Source: Hyphomicrobiales bacterium (GTDB lineage: Bacteria; Pseudomonadota; Alphaproteobacteria; Rhizobiales; Rhizobiaceae). Taken from it: a stretch of 64,000 nt of DNA. Where the stretch lies: the NCBI GenBank assembly GCA_900471515.1, contig UCFC01000031.1, forward strand, positions 16,524 to 80,523, in the 5' to 3' direction. Below, one piece after another: positions 16,612-26,986 of the stretch. The stretch's first letter is position 1, and every line of letters starts with the position of its first letter. The position numbers were made by a program, and so were the translations under genes. Below the pieces are notes generated by a model. That model was given only the letters and a program-made list of their open reading frames with translations, did not search any database and was not told the origin of the DNA.

Positions 16612-18597
16612 ATGCGCTTTTCCCCCACCTTCCTGGACGATATCCGCGACCGCGTTCCCATTTCGAACGTGATTGCGCGGCGCGTGAGCTGGGACAAGCG
16701 CAAGACCAACGTGTCGCGCGGCGACTACTGGGCCTGCTGCCCGTTCCATGGCGAAAAGTCGCCGAGCTTCCACTGCGAGGATCGCAAGGGCCGCTACCAT
16801 TGCTTCGGCTGCGGCGTGACCGGCGATCATTTCCGCTTCCTGACCGAACTCGAAGGCCTGAGCTTTCCCGAGGCGGTGCAGACGATCGCCGATATGGCCG
16901 GCGTGCCGATACCGGTTGCCGATCCGCAGATGGAGAAGCGCGAGAAGGAGCGCACCTCGCTTCTCGACGTCATGGAAATGGCGACGCAATTCTTTCAGGA
17001 CCAGTTGCAGGCGGCCAATGGCGCAAAGGCGCGGGCCTATCTGCGCGACCGCGGGCTGACGGGGCGCACCATCGAGACGTTCCGGCTCGGATTTGCGCCT
17101 GACAGCCGCAATGCGCTGAAGGAATTTCTGGCCGGCAAGGGTGTCAGCAAAGAGCAGATCGAGGCCTGCGGCCTTGTGGTGCACGAGAATGTGCCGGTGT
17201 CCTACGACCGGTTCCGTGACCGCATCATGTTCCCGATCCTGTCGTCGCGCGAGAAGGTCATCGCCTTCGGCGGCCGGGCCATGTCGCCGGATGCGCCGGC
17301 GAAATATCTCAATTCCAACGAGACCGAGCTCTTCCACAAGGGCAACGTGCTCTACAATTTCGCCCGCGCGCGCCGATCGCTGCAGGGGGCGAACGGCGAG
17401 GGCACGATCATTGCCGTCGAAGGCTATATGGATGTCATCGCGCTGCATCAGGCGGGTGTCGAAAACGCCGTGGCGCCGCTCGGCACGGCGCTGACGGAAA
17501 ACCAGCTGGACCTGCTCTGGAAGATGACGCCGCAGCCGGTGCTCTGCTTCGACGGCGACGGCGCCGGCATTCGCGCCGCCAACCGCGCCGCCGACCTGGC
17601 CCTGCCGCATCTGAAGCCGGGACGCAGCGTGCGTTTCGCGCTGCTGCCGGATGGCAAGGATCCCGACGATCTCGTCAAGCACGAGGGCAGGGCGCCGTTC
17701 GACAAGGTGATGGCGCAGGCCAAGCCCCTCTCGGAAATGCTCTGGGATCGCGAAGCGCGCAGCGGAAAATTCGATACGCCGGAAGCGCGCGCAGAACTCG
17801 AAGCGCGGCTGCGCCAGCTCGTCGCCGTCATTGCCGACGAGAACGTGCGGCGCCATTACCAGCAGGACATGCGCGACCGGCTGAACAGCTTCTTCCAGCC
17901 GCAGTTCCAGAACCGCGGCGGCAGCGAAAGGCGCAGTTTCGGCGGCAATGGCGGCGGCAGTTTCCGCGGCCAGAAGGGCGCCGGTCCCGGCGGGGGGCGA
18001 ACCTCCGTTGCCGCGTCGGACCGTCTGACCCGCTCGGGGCTCGTGCGCGGCCATCAGGACAATGCGGCGCTGAGAGAATGCGTGCTGGCGCTCACCGTCA
18101 TCAATCACCCTGCCTTGATGCTCGACGATTACGACGAGATCGCCGCGATCGATTTCGACAATCGCGACCTGCAGAAGCTCTGGTCGGCGATGCTGGGGGC
18201 GGCGGCCGTCGTTGCCGGGCCGCATCTGACGCGCGACTATCTGATGGAATGTCTCGATGTCGCCGGTTTCGGGCCGCTCCTGAAGAACCTCGATCAGCAG
18301 GTGCGCAATGCGCGGCTGTGGACGGCCACCGAGGAGGCGGCGATGGAGGATGCGCGCGAGGGCTATCGCCAGGCACTCGCCTTCCACAAGCGCGCCAAGG
18401 ACCTGCGCTGGCAGAAAATCGAGCTGGAGCGCGATATCGCACAGGCGACGGAGGCCGGCGACGATGCCGAGATCGACCGGCTGATGCGCGCCTCGCAGGA
18501 AGTGCATTACGAAGCGCTCAGGCTTGAAAACCAGGAAGCCATCATCGATGGTTTCGGTGTGCTCTCCGGCCGCGTCAAGGGCGCTGCGAGCCACTGA
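16612..18597 (+). CDS. dnaG: DNA primase
   Basis: Synthesises RNA primers for replication. The 661-residue protein has the N-terminal CHC2 zinc domain (CCPFHGEKSPSFHC, then YHCFGCG, residues about 40-66), a catalytic core with the TOPRIM domain (IAVEGYMDVIALHQAGVENA near 270; acidic CFDGDGAGIRAANRAADLA), and a C-terminal helicase-interaction region after a Gly/Arg-rich linker near residue 440-465. Start 16612 (MRFSPTFLDDIRDRVPIS) follows AGAGGTAGAG; the in-frame ATG at 16588 is less likely. Its TGA overlaps the recQ ATG by one base, so recQ is probably translated from the same message. Confidence 0.96.
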   Translation: MRFSPTFLDDIRDRVPISNVIARRVSWDKRKTNVSRGDYWACCPFHGEKSPSFHCEDRKGRYHCFGCGVTGDHFRFLTELEGLSFPEAVQTIADMAGVPIPVADPQMEKREKERTSLLDVMEMATQFFQDQLQAANGAKARAYLRDRGLTGRTIETFRLGFAPDSRNALKEFLAGKGVSKEQIEACGLVVHENVPVSYDRFRDRIMFPILSSREKVIAFGGRAMSPDAPAKYLNSNETELFHKGNVLYNFARARRSLQGANGEGTIIAVEGYMDVIALHQAGVENAVAPLGTALTENQLDLLWKMTPQPVLCFDGDGAGIRAANRAADLALPHLKPGRSVRFALLPDGKDPDDLVKHEGRAPFDKVMAQAKPLSEMLWDREARSGKFDTPEARAELEARLRQLVAVIADENVRRHYQQDMRDRLNSFFQPQFQNRGGSERRSFGGNGGGSFRGQKGAGPGGGRTSVAASDRLTRSGLVRGHQDNAALRECVLALTVINHPALMLDDYDEIAAIDFDNRDLQKLWSAMLGAAAVVAGPHLTRDYLMECLDVAGFGPLLKNLDQQVRNARLWTATEEAAMEDAREGYRQALAFHKRAKDLRWQKIELERDIAQATEAGDDAEIDRLMRASQEVHYEALRLENQEAIIDGFGVLSGRVKGAASH

Positions 18598-20462
18598 TGT
18601 CGCAGGCCGATCGGAACGCAGCATCCTTCTCCGCCTCCGATGCGCTGTTTGCCGGCGCGGCCGAGCCGCTCGACGTGCTGAAGCGCGTCTACGGCTATTC
18701 CGCCTTTCGCGGTCGGCAGCAGGAAGTGGTGGAACATGTGGTTGCCGGCGGCGATGCCGTGGTGCTCTTCCCGACCGGCGCCGGCAAGTCGCTCTGCTTC
18801 CAGATCCCGGCCCTTTGCCGCCCGGGTCTCGGTATCGTCGTCTCGCCGCTGATTGCGCTGATGCGCGATCAGGTGGAGGCGATGAAGCAGCTCGGCATTC
18901 GTGCGGCAGCGCTGAATTCCTCCATTTCGCGCGAGGAATATGTCGCGATCCGCCGCGGCATTTCCTCCGGCGAGCTCGACCTGCTTTACGTGACGCCCGA
19001 GCGGATTCTGATGGACGGTTTCCGCGAGATCATCGGCAATACGAAGATCGCGCTGTTTGCGATCGACGAAGCCCATTGCGTTTCGCAATGGGGCCATGAT
19101 TTCCGGCCGGAATATCGCGAACTCGGCAAGCTTGCCGAGCAATATCCCGGCGTGCCGCGCATCGCGCTGACGGCAACGGCCGATCCGCATACACGCGAGG
19201 ACATTATCGAGCGGCTGATGCTCGACAATGCCGCGGTCTTCACGACGAGCTTCGACCGGCCGAACATTTCCTATGAGATCGTCGAACGCGACCAGCCGCG
19301 CCAGCAGCTCCTGCGTTTCCTTTCCGGCCATAAAGGCAATAGCGGCATCGTCTATTGCCTGTCGCGCGCCAAGGTGGAGGAGACGGCCGACTGGTTGAAC
19401 ACGCAGGGCATCCGGGCGCTGCCCTACCATGCCGGCATGGACCGGGCGCTGCGCGACGCCAATCAGGACGCTTTCCTGAAGGAGGAAGAGCTCTGCCTTG
19501 TGGCGACCGTCGCCTTCGGCATGGGCATCGACAAGCCGAACGTGCGCTACGTCGCCCATCTCGATCTGCCGGGTTCGGTCGAGGCCTATTACCAGGAAAC
19601 GGGCCGCGCAGGACGCGACGGCCTGCCTTCGGAAGTGTGGATGGCCTATGGCATGGCGGACGTGATCCAGCGCCGGCGGATGATCGACGAGGGCAATGCG
19701 GCCGACGAGATCAAGCGCATCGAGCGCAGCAAGCTCAACGCGCTGCTGGCGATCTGCGAGACGGCATCCTGCCGGCGGCAGGCGATCCTGGCGCATTTCG
19801 GCGAGGCGCATGGCGGCAAATGCGGCGGCTGCGATACCTGCCTGAAGCCGGTCGAGACCTGGGACGGGACGGAAGCGGCGATCAAGGCGCTGGCCGCGAT
19901 CTATCGCACCGGCGAACGTTTCGGCGCCGGTCATGTGATCGACGTGCTTGTCGGCAATGTGAATGAAAAGACCGAGCGCTTCGGCCATGTCGACATGCCT
20001 GTTTTCGGCGCCGGCAAGGATATTCCCGTCCGTACCTGGCAGTCGGTCTATCGCCAGCTGATGGCAATGGGGCTGATCCGTGTCGATCACGAGGCTTTCG
20101 GAGCCCTGAAGCTGGAGCCGGAGGCGCGTGCGGTTTTCAAGCGCGAACGCGAAGTGTTCTTTCGCAAGGACCGTCCGCCGTCCGAACGCAGGGCGAAAAA
20201 AACCGAGCGTGCGGAGCGCAGAACCGGTCTTTCCGGTGCTGACGGCGCGCTTTTCGAGGCGCTCCGGGCCGAGCGCATGTCGATCGCCAAATCGCTCGGC
20301 GTGCCGCCCTATGTCGTCTTCCCCGATACGACGCTGATCGCGTTTGCCACCGAGCGGCCACGCAGCCGCAAGGAATTGCTCGGCATTTCCGGCGTCGGCC
20401 AGTCGAAGCTCGAACGCTACGGGGACGCCTTCCTCGATATTATCCTCTCCCATGACGATTAG
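18597..20462 (+). CDS. recQ: ATP-dependent DNA helicase RecQ
   Basis: A 3'-5' helicase acting in recombination repair and fork restart. The 621-residue protein has motif I PTGAGKSLCF, motif II DEAHCVSQWGHDF, motif VI YYQETGRAGRDG, the RecQ zinc cysteines (ETASCRRQAILAHFG, then CGGCDTC), and a C-terminal HRDC domain (DGALFEALRAERMSIAKSLG to GISGVGQSKLERYGDAFL). The start codon overlaps the dnaG stop (TGATG). Placement in an apparent dnaG-recQ transcription unit ties it to the replication machinery. The N-terminal 25 residues before the first helicase motif are a small extension. Confidence 0.95.
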   Translation: MSQADRNAASFSASDALFAGAAEPLDVLKRVYGYSAFRGRQQEVVEHVVAGGDAVVLFPTGAGKSLCFQIPALCRPGLGIVVSPLIALMRDQVEAMKQLGIRAAALNSSISREEYVAIRRGISSGELDLLYVTPERILMDGFREIIGNTKIALFAIDEAHCVSQWGHDFRPEYRELGKLAEQYPGVPRIALTATADPHTREDIIERLMLDNAAVFTTSFDRPNISYEIVERDQPRQQLLRFLSGHKGNSGIVYCLSRAKVEETADWLNTQGIRALPYHAGMDRALRDANQDAFLKEEELCLVATVAFGMGIDKPNVRYVAHLDLPGSVEAYYQETGRAGRDGLPSEVWMAYGMADVIQRRRMIDEGNAADEIKRIERSKLNALLAICETASCRRQAILAHFGEAHGGKCGGCDTCLKPVETWDGTEAAIKALAAIYRTGERFGAGHVIDVLVGNVNEKTERFGHVDMPVFGAGKDIPVRTWQSVYRQLMAMGLIRVDHEAFGALKLEPEARAVFKREREVFFRKDRPPSERRAKKTERAERRTGLSGADGALFEALRAERMSIAKSLGVPPYVVFPDTTLIAFATERPRSRKELLGISGVGQSKLERYGDAFLDIILSHDD

Positions 20463-20538
20463 CGCGGTTGCATATATCTTCCGCTGCAATCGTTCGAGAT
20501 CTCTGCTAAAATTCGCGCCAGAGTTTGGGGGAAGTTCG

Positions 20539-21000
20539 ATGGCGCATTTCGACAGAGCGGTGGCGTCACTACCCGGACGCGAGCGGATTGCCAGGCATCC
20601 GCATGGCGGGCAGATTTTCATTCATGCGACGGCAGAGGAAACCGCAGGCGCCTACGGCATCTGGGAGACCTTTTCCGCGCCCGGCACCGGCCCGTCGCGG
20701 CATATGCATACGCGCGAGACGGAGGTCTTTCGCGTCATCGAGGGGAGCTACCGGTTCTGGTGCGGCAGCGAGATGATCGAGGCTCCGGTTGGCGCCGTCG
20801 TGGTCCTGCCGCCGAACGTGCCGCATCACTGGCGCAACGTCAGCGACCGCATGGGGCGGATGATGGGTTTCGTGACGCCTGGCGGTTTCGAGCATTTCTT
20901 CATGGAGCTCGAGCGGGCCGGAGCGACAACGCCTGAGGTGATCCTGCCCATCCAGGAGCGTTTCGGCCTTGTGGAGATCGGCGACGGTCCCGACCCTTGA
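20539..21000 (+). CDS. Cupin domain protein
   Basis: A 153-residue single cupin. Motif 1 is visible as GPSRHMHTRETEVFRVIEGSYRF broken over residues 50-75 (metal ligands H54, H56 and E61 region), and motif 2 as GAVVVLPPNVPHHWRN near residues 86-101. The fold binds a metal and a small ligand; substrate cannot be told. Start 20539 follows GGGGGAA. It is 76 bp downstream of recQ on the same strand. No pathway partner adjoins it. Confidence 0.8.
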   Translation: MAHFDRAVASLPGRERIARHPHGGQIFIHATAEETAGAYGIWETFSAPGTGPSRHMHTRETEVFRVIEGSYRFWCGSEMIEAPVGAVVVLPPNVPHHWRNVSDRMGRMMGFVTPGGFEHFFMELERAGATTPEVILPIQERFGLVEIGDGPDP

Positions 21001-21345
21001 GATCGGCCCTGTCGCATCCGCTGGCTATTTTGCGCGCGCAAGCTGTTCGTGCAGCGGCGGGCCGTGGCGTGCGTGCGCGCGTTGGCGACGGCTCCGGTCT
21101 TTGTCGCTGCCTCGGTTAAACGCTGCAGCCTGCCCGCAGGCGCATCGACTTCCTGCTCACGAATATAAAGGCCGCAACGATACTCCTTTTGAACATGCGG
21201 ATGTCCTTTCGAATATTCATATCAATTCCATGGCGGCCAAGCCCGGAGTCCGAAAAATTTTTCGTACCGGATCGGCGACATCTGCACTTGCTTTGTGCTA
21301 ATTGCAGCGCCCAACGGAGGACGTTTTTGGGAAAAGGGGTCTATA
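21001..21345. other. 345-bp intergenic region upstream of kbl
   Basis: No gene is supported here; the in-frame extensions of kbl have no ribosome site. The segment must carry the kbl-tdh promoter. GGAGGACG around 21316-21323 belongs to an upstream reading, and the kbl start at 21346 is preceded by AAGGGG. I see no convincing operator. Confidence 0.4.
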
Positions 21346-22533
21346 ATGACAAAAGCATTTCTCTCCCACCTGCAATCGGAACTCGCCTCGCTCAAGGATG
21401 CCGGCCTTTACAAGTCCGAGCGCGTCATCACGTCCAAGCAGGCCGGCGAGATCGCCGTCGCCTCGGGCGAGCGTGTGCTGAATTTCTGCGCCAACAACTA
21501 TCTCGGCCTTGCCGACAATGAGGAACTGGCGGAAGCCGGCAAGAAGGCGCTCGACCGTTATGGCTACGGCATGGCCTCGGTGCGCTTCATCTGCGGCACG
21601 CAGGAGGAGCATAAAGAGCTCGAGGCGCGCATCTCCTCCTTCCTCGGCATGGATGACACGATCCTCTACTCCTCCTGTTTCGACGCGAATGGCGGCCTGT
21701 TCGAGACGCTGCTTGGCGAAGAGGATGCGATCATTTCCGACGCGCTGAACCACGCCTCGATCATCGACGGCGTGCGCCTCTCCAAGGCCAAGCGCTTCCG
21801 CTATGCCAACAACGACATGGCGGCGCTGGAAGAAGAGCTGAAGAAGGCCGAGGGCAGCCGCTTCAAGATGATCGCGACCGACGGCGTCTTCTCCATGGAC
21901 GGCATCATCGCCAATCTGCAGGGTGTCTGCGATCTCGCGGAAAAATACGATGCGATGGTCATGGTGGACGACAGCCACGCGGTTGGCTTCGTCGGCAAGC
22001 ATGGCCGCGGGTCGCCGGAACATTGCGGTGTCGAAGGCCGGGTCGATATCACCACCGGCACGCTCGGCAAGGCGCTCGGCGGCGCATCCGGCGGCTACAC
22101 GTCGGCCAAGGCCGAAATCGTCGAATGGCTGCGGCAGCGTTCGCGCCCCTATCTTTTCTCCAACACTTTGGCGCCGGTCATTGCGGCGGCCTCGCTGAAG
22201 GTGTTCGACCTTATTGAAAACGGCGATGCGCTGCGCGAACGGCTGTCTGCCAATGCGGCACTCTTCCGCTCCGAAATGACCAAGCTCGGCTTCACGCTTG
22301 CCGGCGAGGGGCATCCGATCATTCCGGTGATGCTGGGCGATGCCAAGCTGGCGCAGGATATGGCAGCACTGATGCTGAAGAAGGGCGTCTATGTGATCGG
22401 CTTCTCCTTCCCCGTCGTGCCGAAGGGGCAGGCGCGTATCCGCACGCAGATGTCGGCGGCGCATTCGAAGGCGGATGTGGAGCGCGCAATATCCGCCTTT
22501 GCCGAAGCCGGCCGCGAACTTGGTGTGATCTAA
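21346..22533 (+). CDS. kbl: 2-amino-3-ketobutyrate coenzyme A ligase (glycine C-acetyltransferase)
   Basis: Second step of threonine breakdown: converts 2-amino-3-oxobutanoate and CoA to glycine and acetyl-CoA. The 395-residue PLP enzyme belongs to the alpha-oxoamine synthase family. Landmarks are LNFCANNYLGLADN, MASVRFICGTQEEHKELE, ALNHASIIDGVRL, MVDDSHAVGFVGKHGRGS and the PLP-lysine motif TTGTLGKALGGASGGY. It is immediately followed by tdh in the same direction with 110 bp between, a gap that contains a rhizobial palindromic repeat. Start 21346 gives MTKAFLSHLQSEL. Confidence 0.96.
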   Translation: MTKAFLSHLQSELASLKDAGLYKSERVITSKQAGEIAVASGERVLNFCANNYLGLADNEELAEAGKKALDRYGYGMASVRFICGTQEEHKELEARISSFLGMDDTILYSSCFDANGGLFETLLGEEDAIISDALNHASIIDGVRLSKAKRFRYANNDMAALEEELKKAEGSRFKMIATDGVFSMDGIIANLQGVCDLAEKYDAMVMVDDSHAVGFVGKHGRGSPEHCGVEGRVDITTGTLGKALGGASGGYTSAKAEIVEWLRQRSRPYLFSNTLAPVIAAASLKVFDLIENGDALRERLSANAALFRSEMTKLGFTLAGEGHPIIPVMLGDAKLAQDMAALMLKKGVYVIGFSFPVVPKGQARIRTQMSAAHSKADVERAISAFAEAGRELGVI

Positions 22534-22560
22534 AAAGCAAGTGACGGTGTGCCATGTGGC

Positions 22561-22607
22561 CCCCTCATCCGCCCTTTCGGGCACCTTCTCCCCGCGGGGG
22601 AGAAGGG
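22561..22607. repeat. Rhizobial double-hairpin intergenic repeat between kbl and tdh
   Basis: GCCC-tttc-GGGC (22571-22582) is followed by CCTTCTCCCC (22584-22593) pairing with GGGGAGAAGG (22597-22606). The wording CCCCTCATCCG...CCTTCTCCCCGCGGGGGAGAAGG is a very common rhizobial intergenic repeat. In the kbl-tdh message it would fold into two hairpins and could tune downstream expression. A related pyrimidine-rich stretch occurs at 63980-64000. Confidence 0.7.
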
Positions 22608-22643
22608 GAGGGTTGGCCTCGGTGAAAGCCAAAGGGAAAAACG

Positions 22644-23681
<1,038 letters not shown>

Positions 23682-23691
23682 GGAGACAGGA

Positions 23692-24039
23692 ATGAAATAC
23701 GAGGGAAGCTGCCATTGCGGCAATATCGCCTTCACGGTGGAAGGCGCGTTCACCGAAGCGCTCGATTGCAACTGTTCGCTTTGCCGCCGGCGCGGCGGTC
23801 TGCTCGGCTTCGTGCCGCGCGAGAAGTTGCAGCTGACCGTGCCGGAAGAAAACCTGTCGACCTATACGTTCAACACGCATGCCATCAAACATCACTTCTG
23901 CGCCAAGTGTGGTATTGCACCCTTCGGCGAGGCGAAGGCGCCCAATGGCATGGAGATGGCTTCCGTCAATCTGCGCTGCATTCCGGCGCTCGATCTATCG
24001 GCGCTCAAGGTAAACGCCTATGACGGGCAATCTCGTTAG
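23692..24039 (+). CDS. GFA family (glutathione-dependent formaldehyde-activating enzyme-like) protein
   Basis: A 115-residue zinc protein. The family cysteines are all visible: GSCHCGNIAF near residue 7, DCNCSLCRRRGG near 30, and HHFCAKCGIAPF near 68-80. Relatives include Gfa, proposed to speed the reaction of glutathione with formaldehyde, but most small members have no proven activity. It is spaced 10 bp after tdh, so co-transcription is likely; why a threonine-catabolic operon would carry it is unclear. Its stop codon overlaps by 4 bp the end of a YkuD remnant on the other strand. Confidence 0.88.
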   Translation: MKYEGSCHCGNIAFTVEGAFTEALDCNCSLCRRRGGLLGFVPREKLQLTVPEENLSTYTFNTHAIKHHFCAKCGIAPFGEAKAPNGMEMASVNLRCIPALDLSALKVNAYDGQSR

Positions 24040-24251
24040 GGCATGATCTCAATGGGCGTGTGATTTGGAACACGCGCCCAAAGACCGCGCATCTCCTCGT
24101 CGGTGACGGCAATACAGCCGTCCGTCCAGTCCCACAGCCGGTGTTTGTTCCGCAGGAAGCCCCACCCATTGGGAAGGCCGTGGATCATGATGTCATGATC
24201 CTTGTCACCGGCATTCTCCATAATGGTGTGCGTTTTATTTTTGCAACCCAT
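24036..24251 (-). pseudogene. Truncated L,D-transpeptidase (YkuD) remnant
   Basis: Only the C-terminal third of a YkuD catalytic domain is present: DIMIHGLPNGWGF and WDWTDGCIAVTDEEMRGLW with the catalytic His and Cys, ending PNHTPIEIMP. Intact L,D-transpeptidases need about 100 further residues upstream, and an in-frame TAG lies five codons before the ATG at 24251. The visible piece of 71 codons cannot fold as a full enzyme. The retained motifs suggest a recent truncation. A short independent protein cannot be excluded. Confidence 0.7.
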
Positions 24252-24692
24252 GTTGGCGATTTGCTAAGAATCTATGGCATGTGACGGTAACGATATCAGG
24301 TTATTCCGATGATCATCCGAAAGGCCTTGTCTTTTGCCGGTGACATACTAGATAAGCAACGCAATCGCTGGCGCGGTTCAAAGCCTGTGGATAAGGCTTT
24401 TTCCGGGTTTTCGGTGGCTTTTTTTCTGGAAAAGCTTGACGAGAACAAATTTTGTGGGAATCACCGTTCGACTTGAGCGGTGAACTGGGTCAAGGCGGAT
24501 CGCACAACCATGGCCGGAAATCCAATGGCAATTGAATTTTGCTGTCCGATGCCGACGATCGTGGTTAATCAGGCTTTAAATGTCATCCCGTTAGGTGGGT
24601 ATAGGTGATTCGAGGCCGGCGCGCACGCCCGGGCCACGAGGCGGCCATTCACCGCAGCGAGTATGAATAGCGTCAGGAAGGCGACGATATAA
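24252..24692. other. 441-bp region upstream of rpoD
   Basis: No gene is supported. It includes a lower-GC tract (24300-24470) that may be decayed remains of the YkuD gene's 5' part. A TTGACG (-35-like) occurs at about 24438, and rpoD promoters should lie here, but I could not find a convincing paired -10. The rpoD start at 24693 has only a weak ribosome site. Confidence 0.4.
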
Positions 24693-26747
24693 ATGGCAAC
24701 GAAGGTCAAAGAGAACGAAGACCAGGAAGTCGAACGCGACGGCGCAAGCGACGGCCCTCTTCTCGATCTCTCCGATGACGCGGTCAAGAAGATGATCAAG
24801 GCCGCCAAGAAGCGCGGCTATGTGACGATGGACGAGCTCAACGCCGTCCTGCCTTCCGAAGAAGTGACGTCCGAACAGATCGAAGACACGATGGCGATGC
24901 TCTCCGACATGGGCATCAACGTGATCGAGGACGAAGAGGCCGAGGAAGCCGGCGCTTCCGGCGGTGACGACGACGACAGCTCGGGCGACGAGGACGGCGA
25001 GGGCGGCGAACTTGCGCCTTCCGGCGGCACCGCGCTTGCGACCGCCAAGAAGAAAGAACCGACCGACCGTACCGACGATCCGGTGCGCATGTATCTGCGC
25101 GAAATGGGCTCCGTCGAGCTTCTGTCGCGCGAAGGCGAAATCGCCATCGCAAAGCGCATCGAGGCCGGCCGCGAAACGATGATCGCAGGCCTCTGCGAGA
25201 GCCCGCTGACGTTCCAGGCGCTGATTATCTGGCGCGACGAACTCAACGAAGGCACGACGCTGCTGCGCGAGATCATCGATCTCGAAACCACCTATTCCGG
25301 CCCGGAAGCCAAGGCTGCCCCGCAGTTCCAGAGCCCCGAGAAGATCGAGGCCGACCGCAAGGCTGCCGAGGAAAAGGAAAAGACCCGCCGCGCCCGCTCC
25401 GGTGACGACGACATTACCGATGTCGGCGGCGAAGGCATGCCTCCGGAAGAGGAAGAAGAGGACGAGGACGAATCCAACCTCTCTCTCGCCGCGATGGAAG
25501 CCGAGCTTCGCCCGCAGGTCATGGAAACGCTCGACATCATCGCCGAGACCTACAAGAAGCTGCGCAAGCTGCAGGACCAGCAGGTCGAGCAGCGCCTTGC
25601 CGCCACCGGCACGCTGTCTTCCGCCCAGGAGCGCCGCTACAAGGAACTCAAGGACGAACTGATCAAGGCCGTCAAGTCGCTGTCGCTCAACCAGAACCGC
25701 ATCGATGCGCTGGTCGAGCAGCTCTATGACATCAACAAGCGCCTCGTGCAGAACGAGGGCCGCCTGCTGCGTCTGGCCGAATCCTACGGCGTCAAGCGCG
25801 ATAGTTTCCTGGAACAGTACCAGGGCGCGGAACTCGATCCGAACTGGATGAAGTCGATCGGCAATCTGGCCGCCCGCGGCTGGAAGGAATTCGCCAAGAG
25901 CGAAAACACGACGATCCGCGACATCCGCCAGGAGATCCAGAACCTCGCGACGGAAACCGGCATTTCGATCTCGGAATTCCGCCGCATCGTGCATATGGTG
26001 CAGAAGGGCGAGCGCGAAGCGCGCATCGCCAAGAAGGAAATGGTCGAAGCGAACCTTCGCCTCGTCATCTCCATCGCCAAGAAGTACACGAACCGCGGCC
26101 TGCAGTTCCTCGACCTCATCCAGGAAGGCAATATCGGCCTGATGAAGGCGGTCGACAAGTTCGAATACCGCCGCGGTTACAAGTTCTCGACCTATGCGAC
26201 CTGGTGGATTCGCCAGGCGATCACCCGCTCGATCGCCGACCAGGCCCGCACGATCCGTATTCCGGTGCATATGATCGAAACGATCAACAAGATCGTTCGT
26301 ACTTCGCGCCAGATGCTGCATGAAATCGGCCGCGAGCCGACGCCGGAAGAACTGGCCGAAAAGCTCGCCATGCCGCTCGAAAAGGTCCGCAAGGTCCTGA
26401 AGATCGCCAAGGAGCCGATCTCGCTCGAAACCCCTGTGGGTGACGAAGAAGATTCGCATCTCGGCGATTTCATCGAAGACAAGAACGCGCTGTTGCCGAT
26501 CGACGCCGCCATCCAGGCGAACCTGCGCGAGACGACGACCCGCGTTCTGGCATCGCTGACGCCGCGCGAAGAGCGCGTGCTGCGCATGCGCTTCGGCATC
26601 GGCATGAACACCGACCATACGCTCGAAGAAGTCGGCCAGCAGTTCTCGGTCACGCGCGAACGTATCCGCCAGATCGAGGCGAAGGCGCTGCGCAAGCTCA
26701 AGCATCCGAGCCGATCCAGGAAGCTGCGCTCGTTCCTCGACAGCTAA
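24693..26747 (+). CDS. rpoD: RNA polymerase primary sigma factor (sigma-70)
   Basis: The housekeeping sigma factor that directs RNA polymerase to vegetative promoters. The 684-residue protein contains region 1.1 (residues about 25-75), an acidic linker, region 1.2 (DPVRMYLREMGSVELLSREGE), a large non-conserved domain with acidic EEEEEDEDES near 255, region 2 (ANLRLVISIAKKYTNRGLQF, DLIQEGNIGLMKAVDKFEYR, KFSTYATWWIRQAITR), region 3, and region 4 with LRMRFGIGMNTDHTLEEVGQ and VTRERIRQIEAKALRKL. All core motifs are intact. A strong terminator follows at 26772. In many bacteria dnaG is next to rpoD; here recQ, kbl-tdh and others separate them. Confidence 0.98.
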   Translation: MATKVKENEDQEVERDGASDGPLLDLSDDAVKKMIKAAKKRGYVTMDELNAVLPSEEVTSEQIEDTMAMLSDMGINVIEDEEAEEAGASGGDDDDSSGDEDGEGGELAPSGGTALATAKKKEPTDRTDDPVRMYLREMGSVELLSREGEIAIAKRIEAGRETMIAGLCESPLTFQALIIWRDELNEGTTLLREIIDLETTYSGPEAKAAPQFQSPEKIEADRKAAEEKEKTRRARSGDDDITDVGGEGMPPEEEEEDEDESNLSLAAMEAELRPQVMETLDIIAETYKKLRKLQDQQVEQRLAATGTLSSAQERRYKELKDELIKAVKSLSLNQNRIDALVEQLYDINKRLVQNEGRLLRLAESYGVKRDSFLEQYQGAELDPNWMKSIGNLAARGWKEFAKSENTTIRDIRQEIQNLATETGISISEFRRIVHMVQKGEREARIAKKEMVEANLRLVISIAKKYTNRGLQFLDLIQEGNIGLMKAVDKFEYRRGYKFSTYATWWIRQAITRSIADQARTIRIPVHMIETINKIVRTSRQMLHEIGREPTPEELAEKLAMPLEKVRKVLKIAKEPISLETPVGDEEDSHLGDFIEDKNALLPIDAAIQANLRETTTRVLASLTPREERVLRMRFGIGMNTDHTLEEVGQQFSVTRERIRQIEAKALRKLKHPSRSRKLRSFLDS

Positions 26748-26771
26748 GGCTTCGACGGATAGGAAAATCGG

Positions 26772-26807
26772 AACCCGGCCAGCCCCGCGCTGGCCGGGTT
26801 TTTCTTT
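26772..26807 (+). terminator. rpoD intrinsic terminator
   Basis: AACCCGGCCAGC (26772-26783) pairs with GCTGGCCGGGTT (26789-26800) around a 5-nt loop and is followed by TTTCTTT. It lies 25 bp after the rpoD stop. Confidence 0.92.
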
Positions 26808-26986
26808 GGTCGGAACGGTTGCAGATGAGCCTTTCGGGCTATTGCTAAGCCGGATTGATGGCGCCGATCTTGTTGTCGCGCTGTGGTGACACGCCTATAA
26901 TCCGGGCGCGGGGGAAGGGAGCGGTCGCGGCATGCGAACGGTTTCACATGCCTGCCCGGAACATGGCCTCCGCCGGGAGGTGTAAC

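Noticed and set aside
16447..18624. 725-codon minus-strand ORF opposite dnaG
   Set aside because: Antisense shadow; the plus strand encodes an unmistakable DnaG with CHC2 and TOPRIM motifs.
18507..20621. 704-codon minus-strand ORF opposite recQ
   Set aside because: Antisense shadow of RecQ; no recognisable protein features.
22561..22607. Factor-independent terminator of kbl
   Set aside because: The hairpins have no U-tract and match a dispersed rhizobial repeat; kbl and tdh act in one pathway and are probably cotranscribed.
24591..26705. 704-codon minus-strand ORF opposite rpoD
   Set aside because: Antisense shadow of the sigma factor gene.
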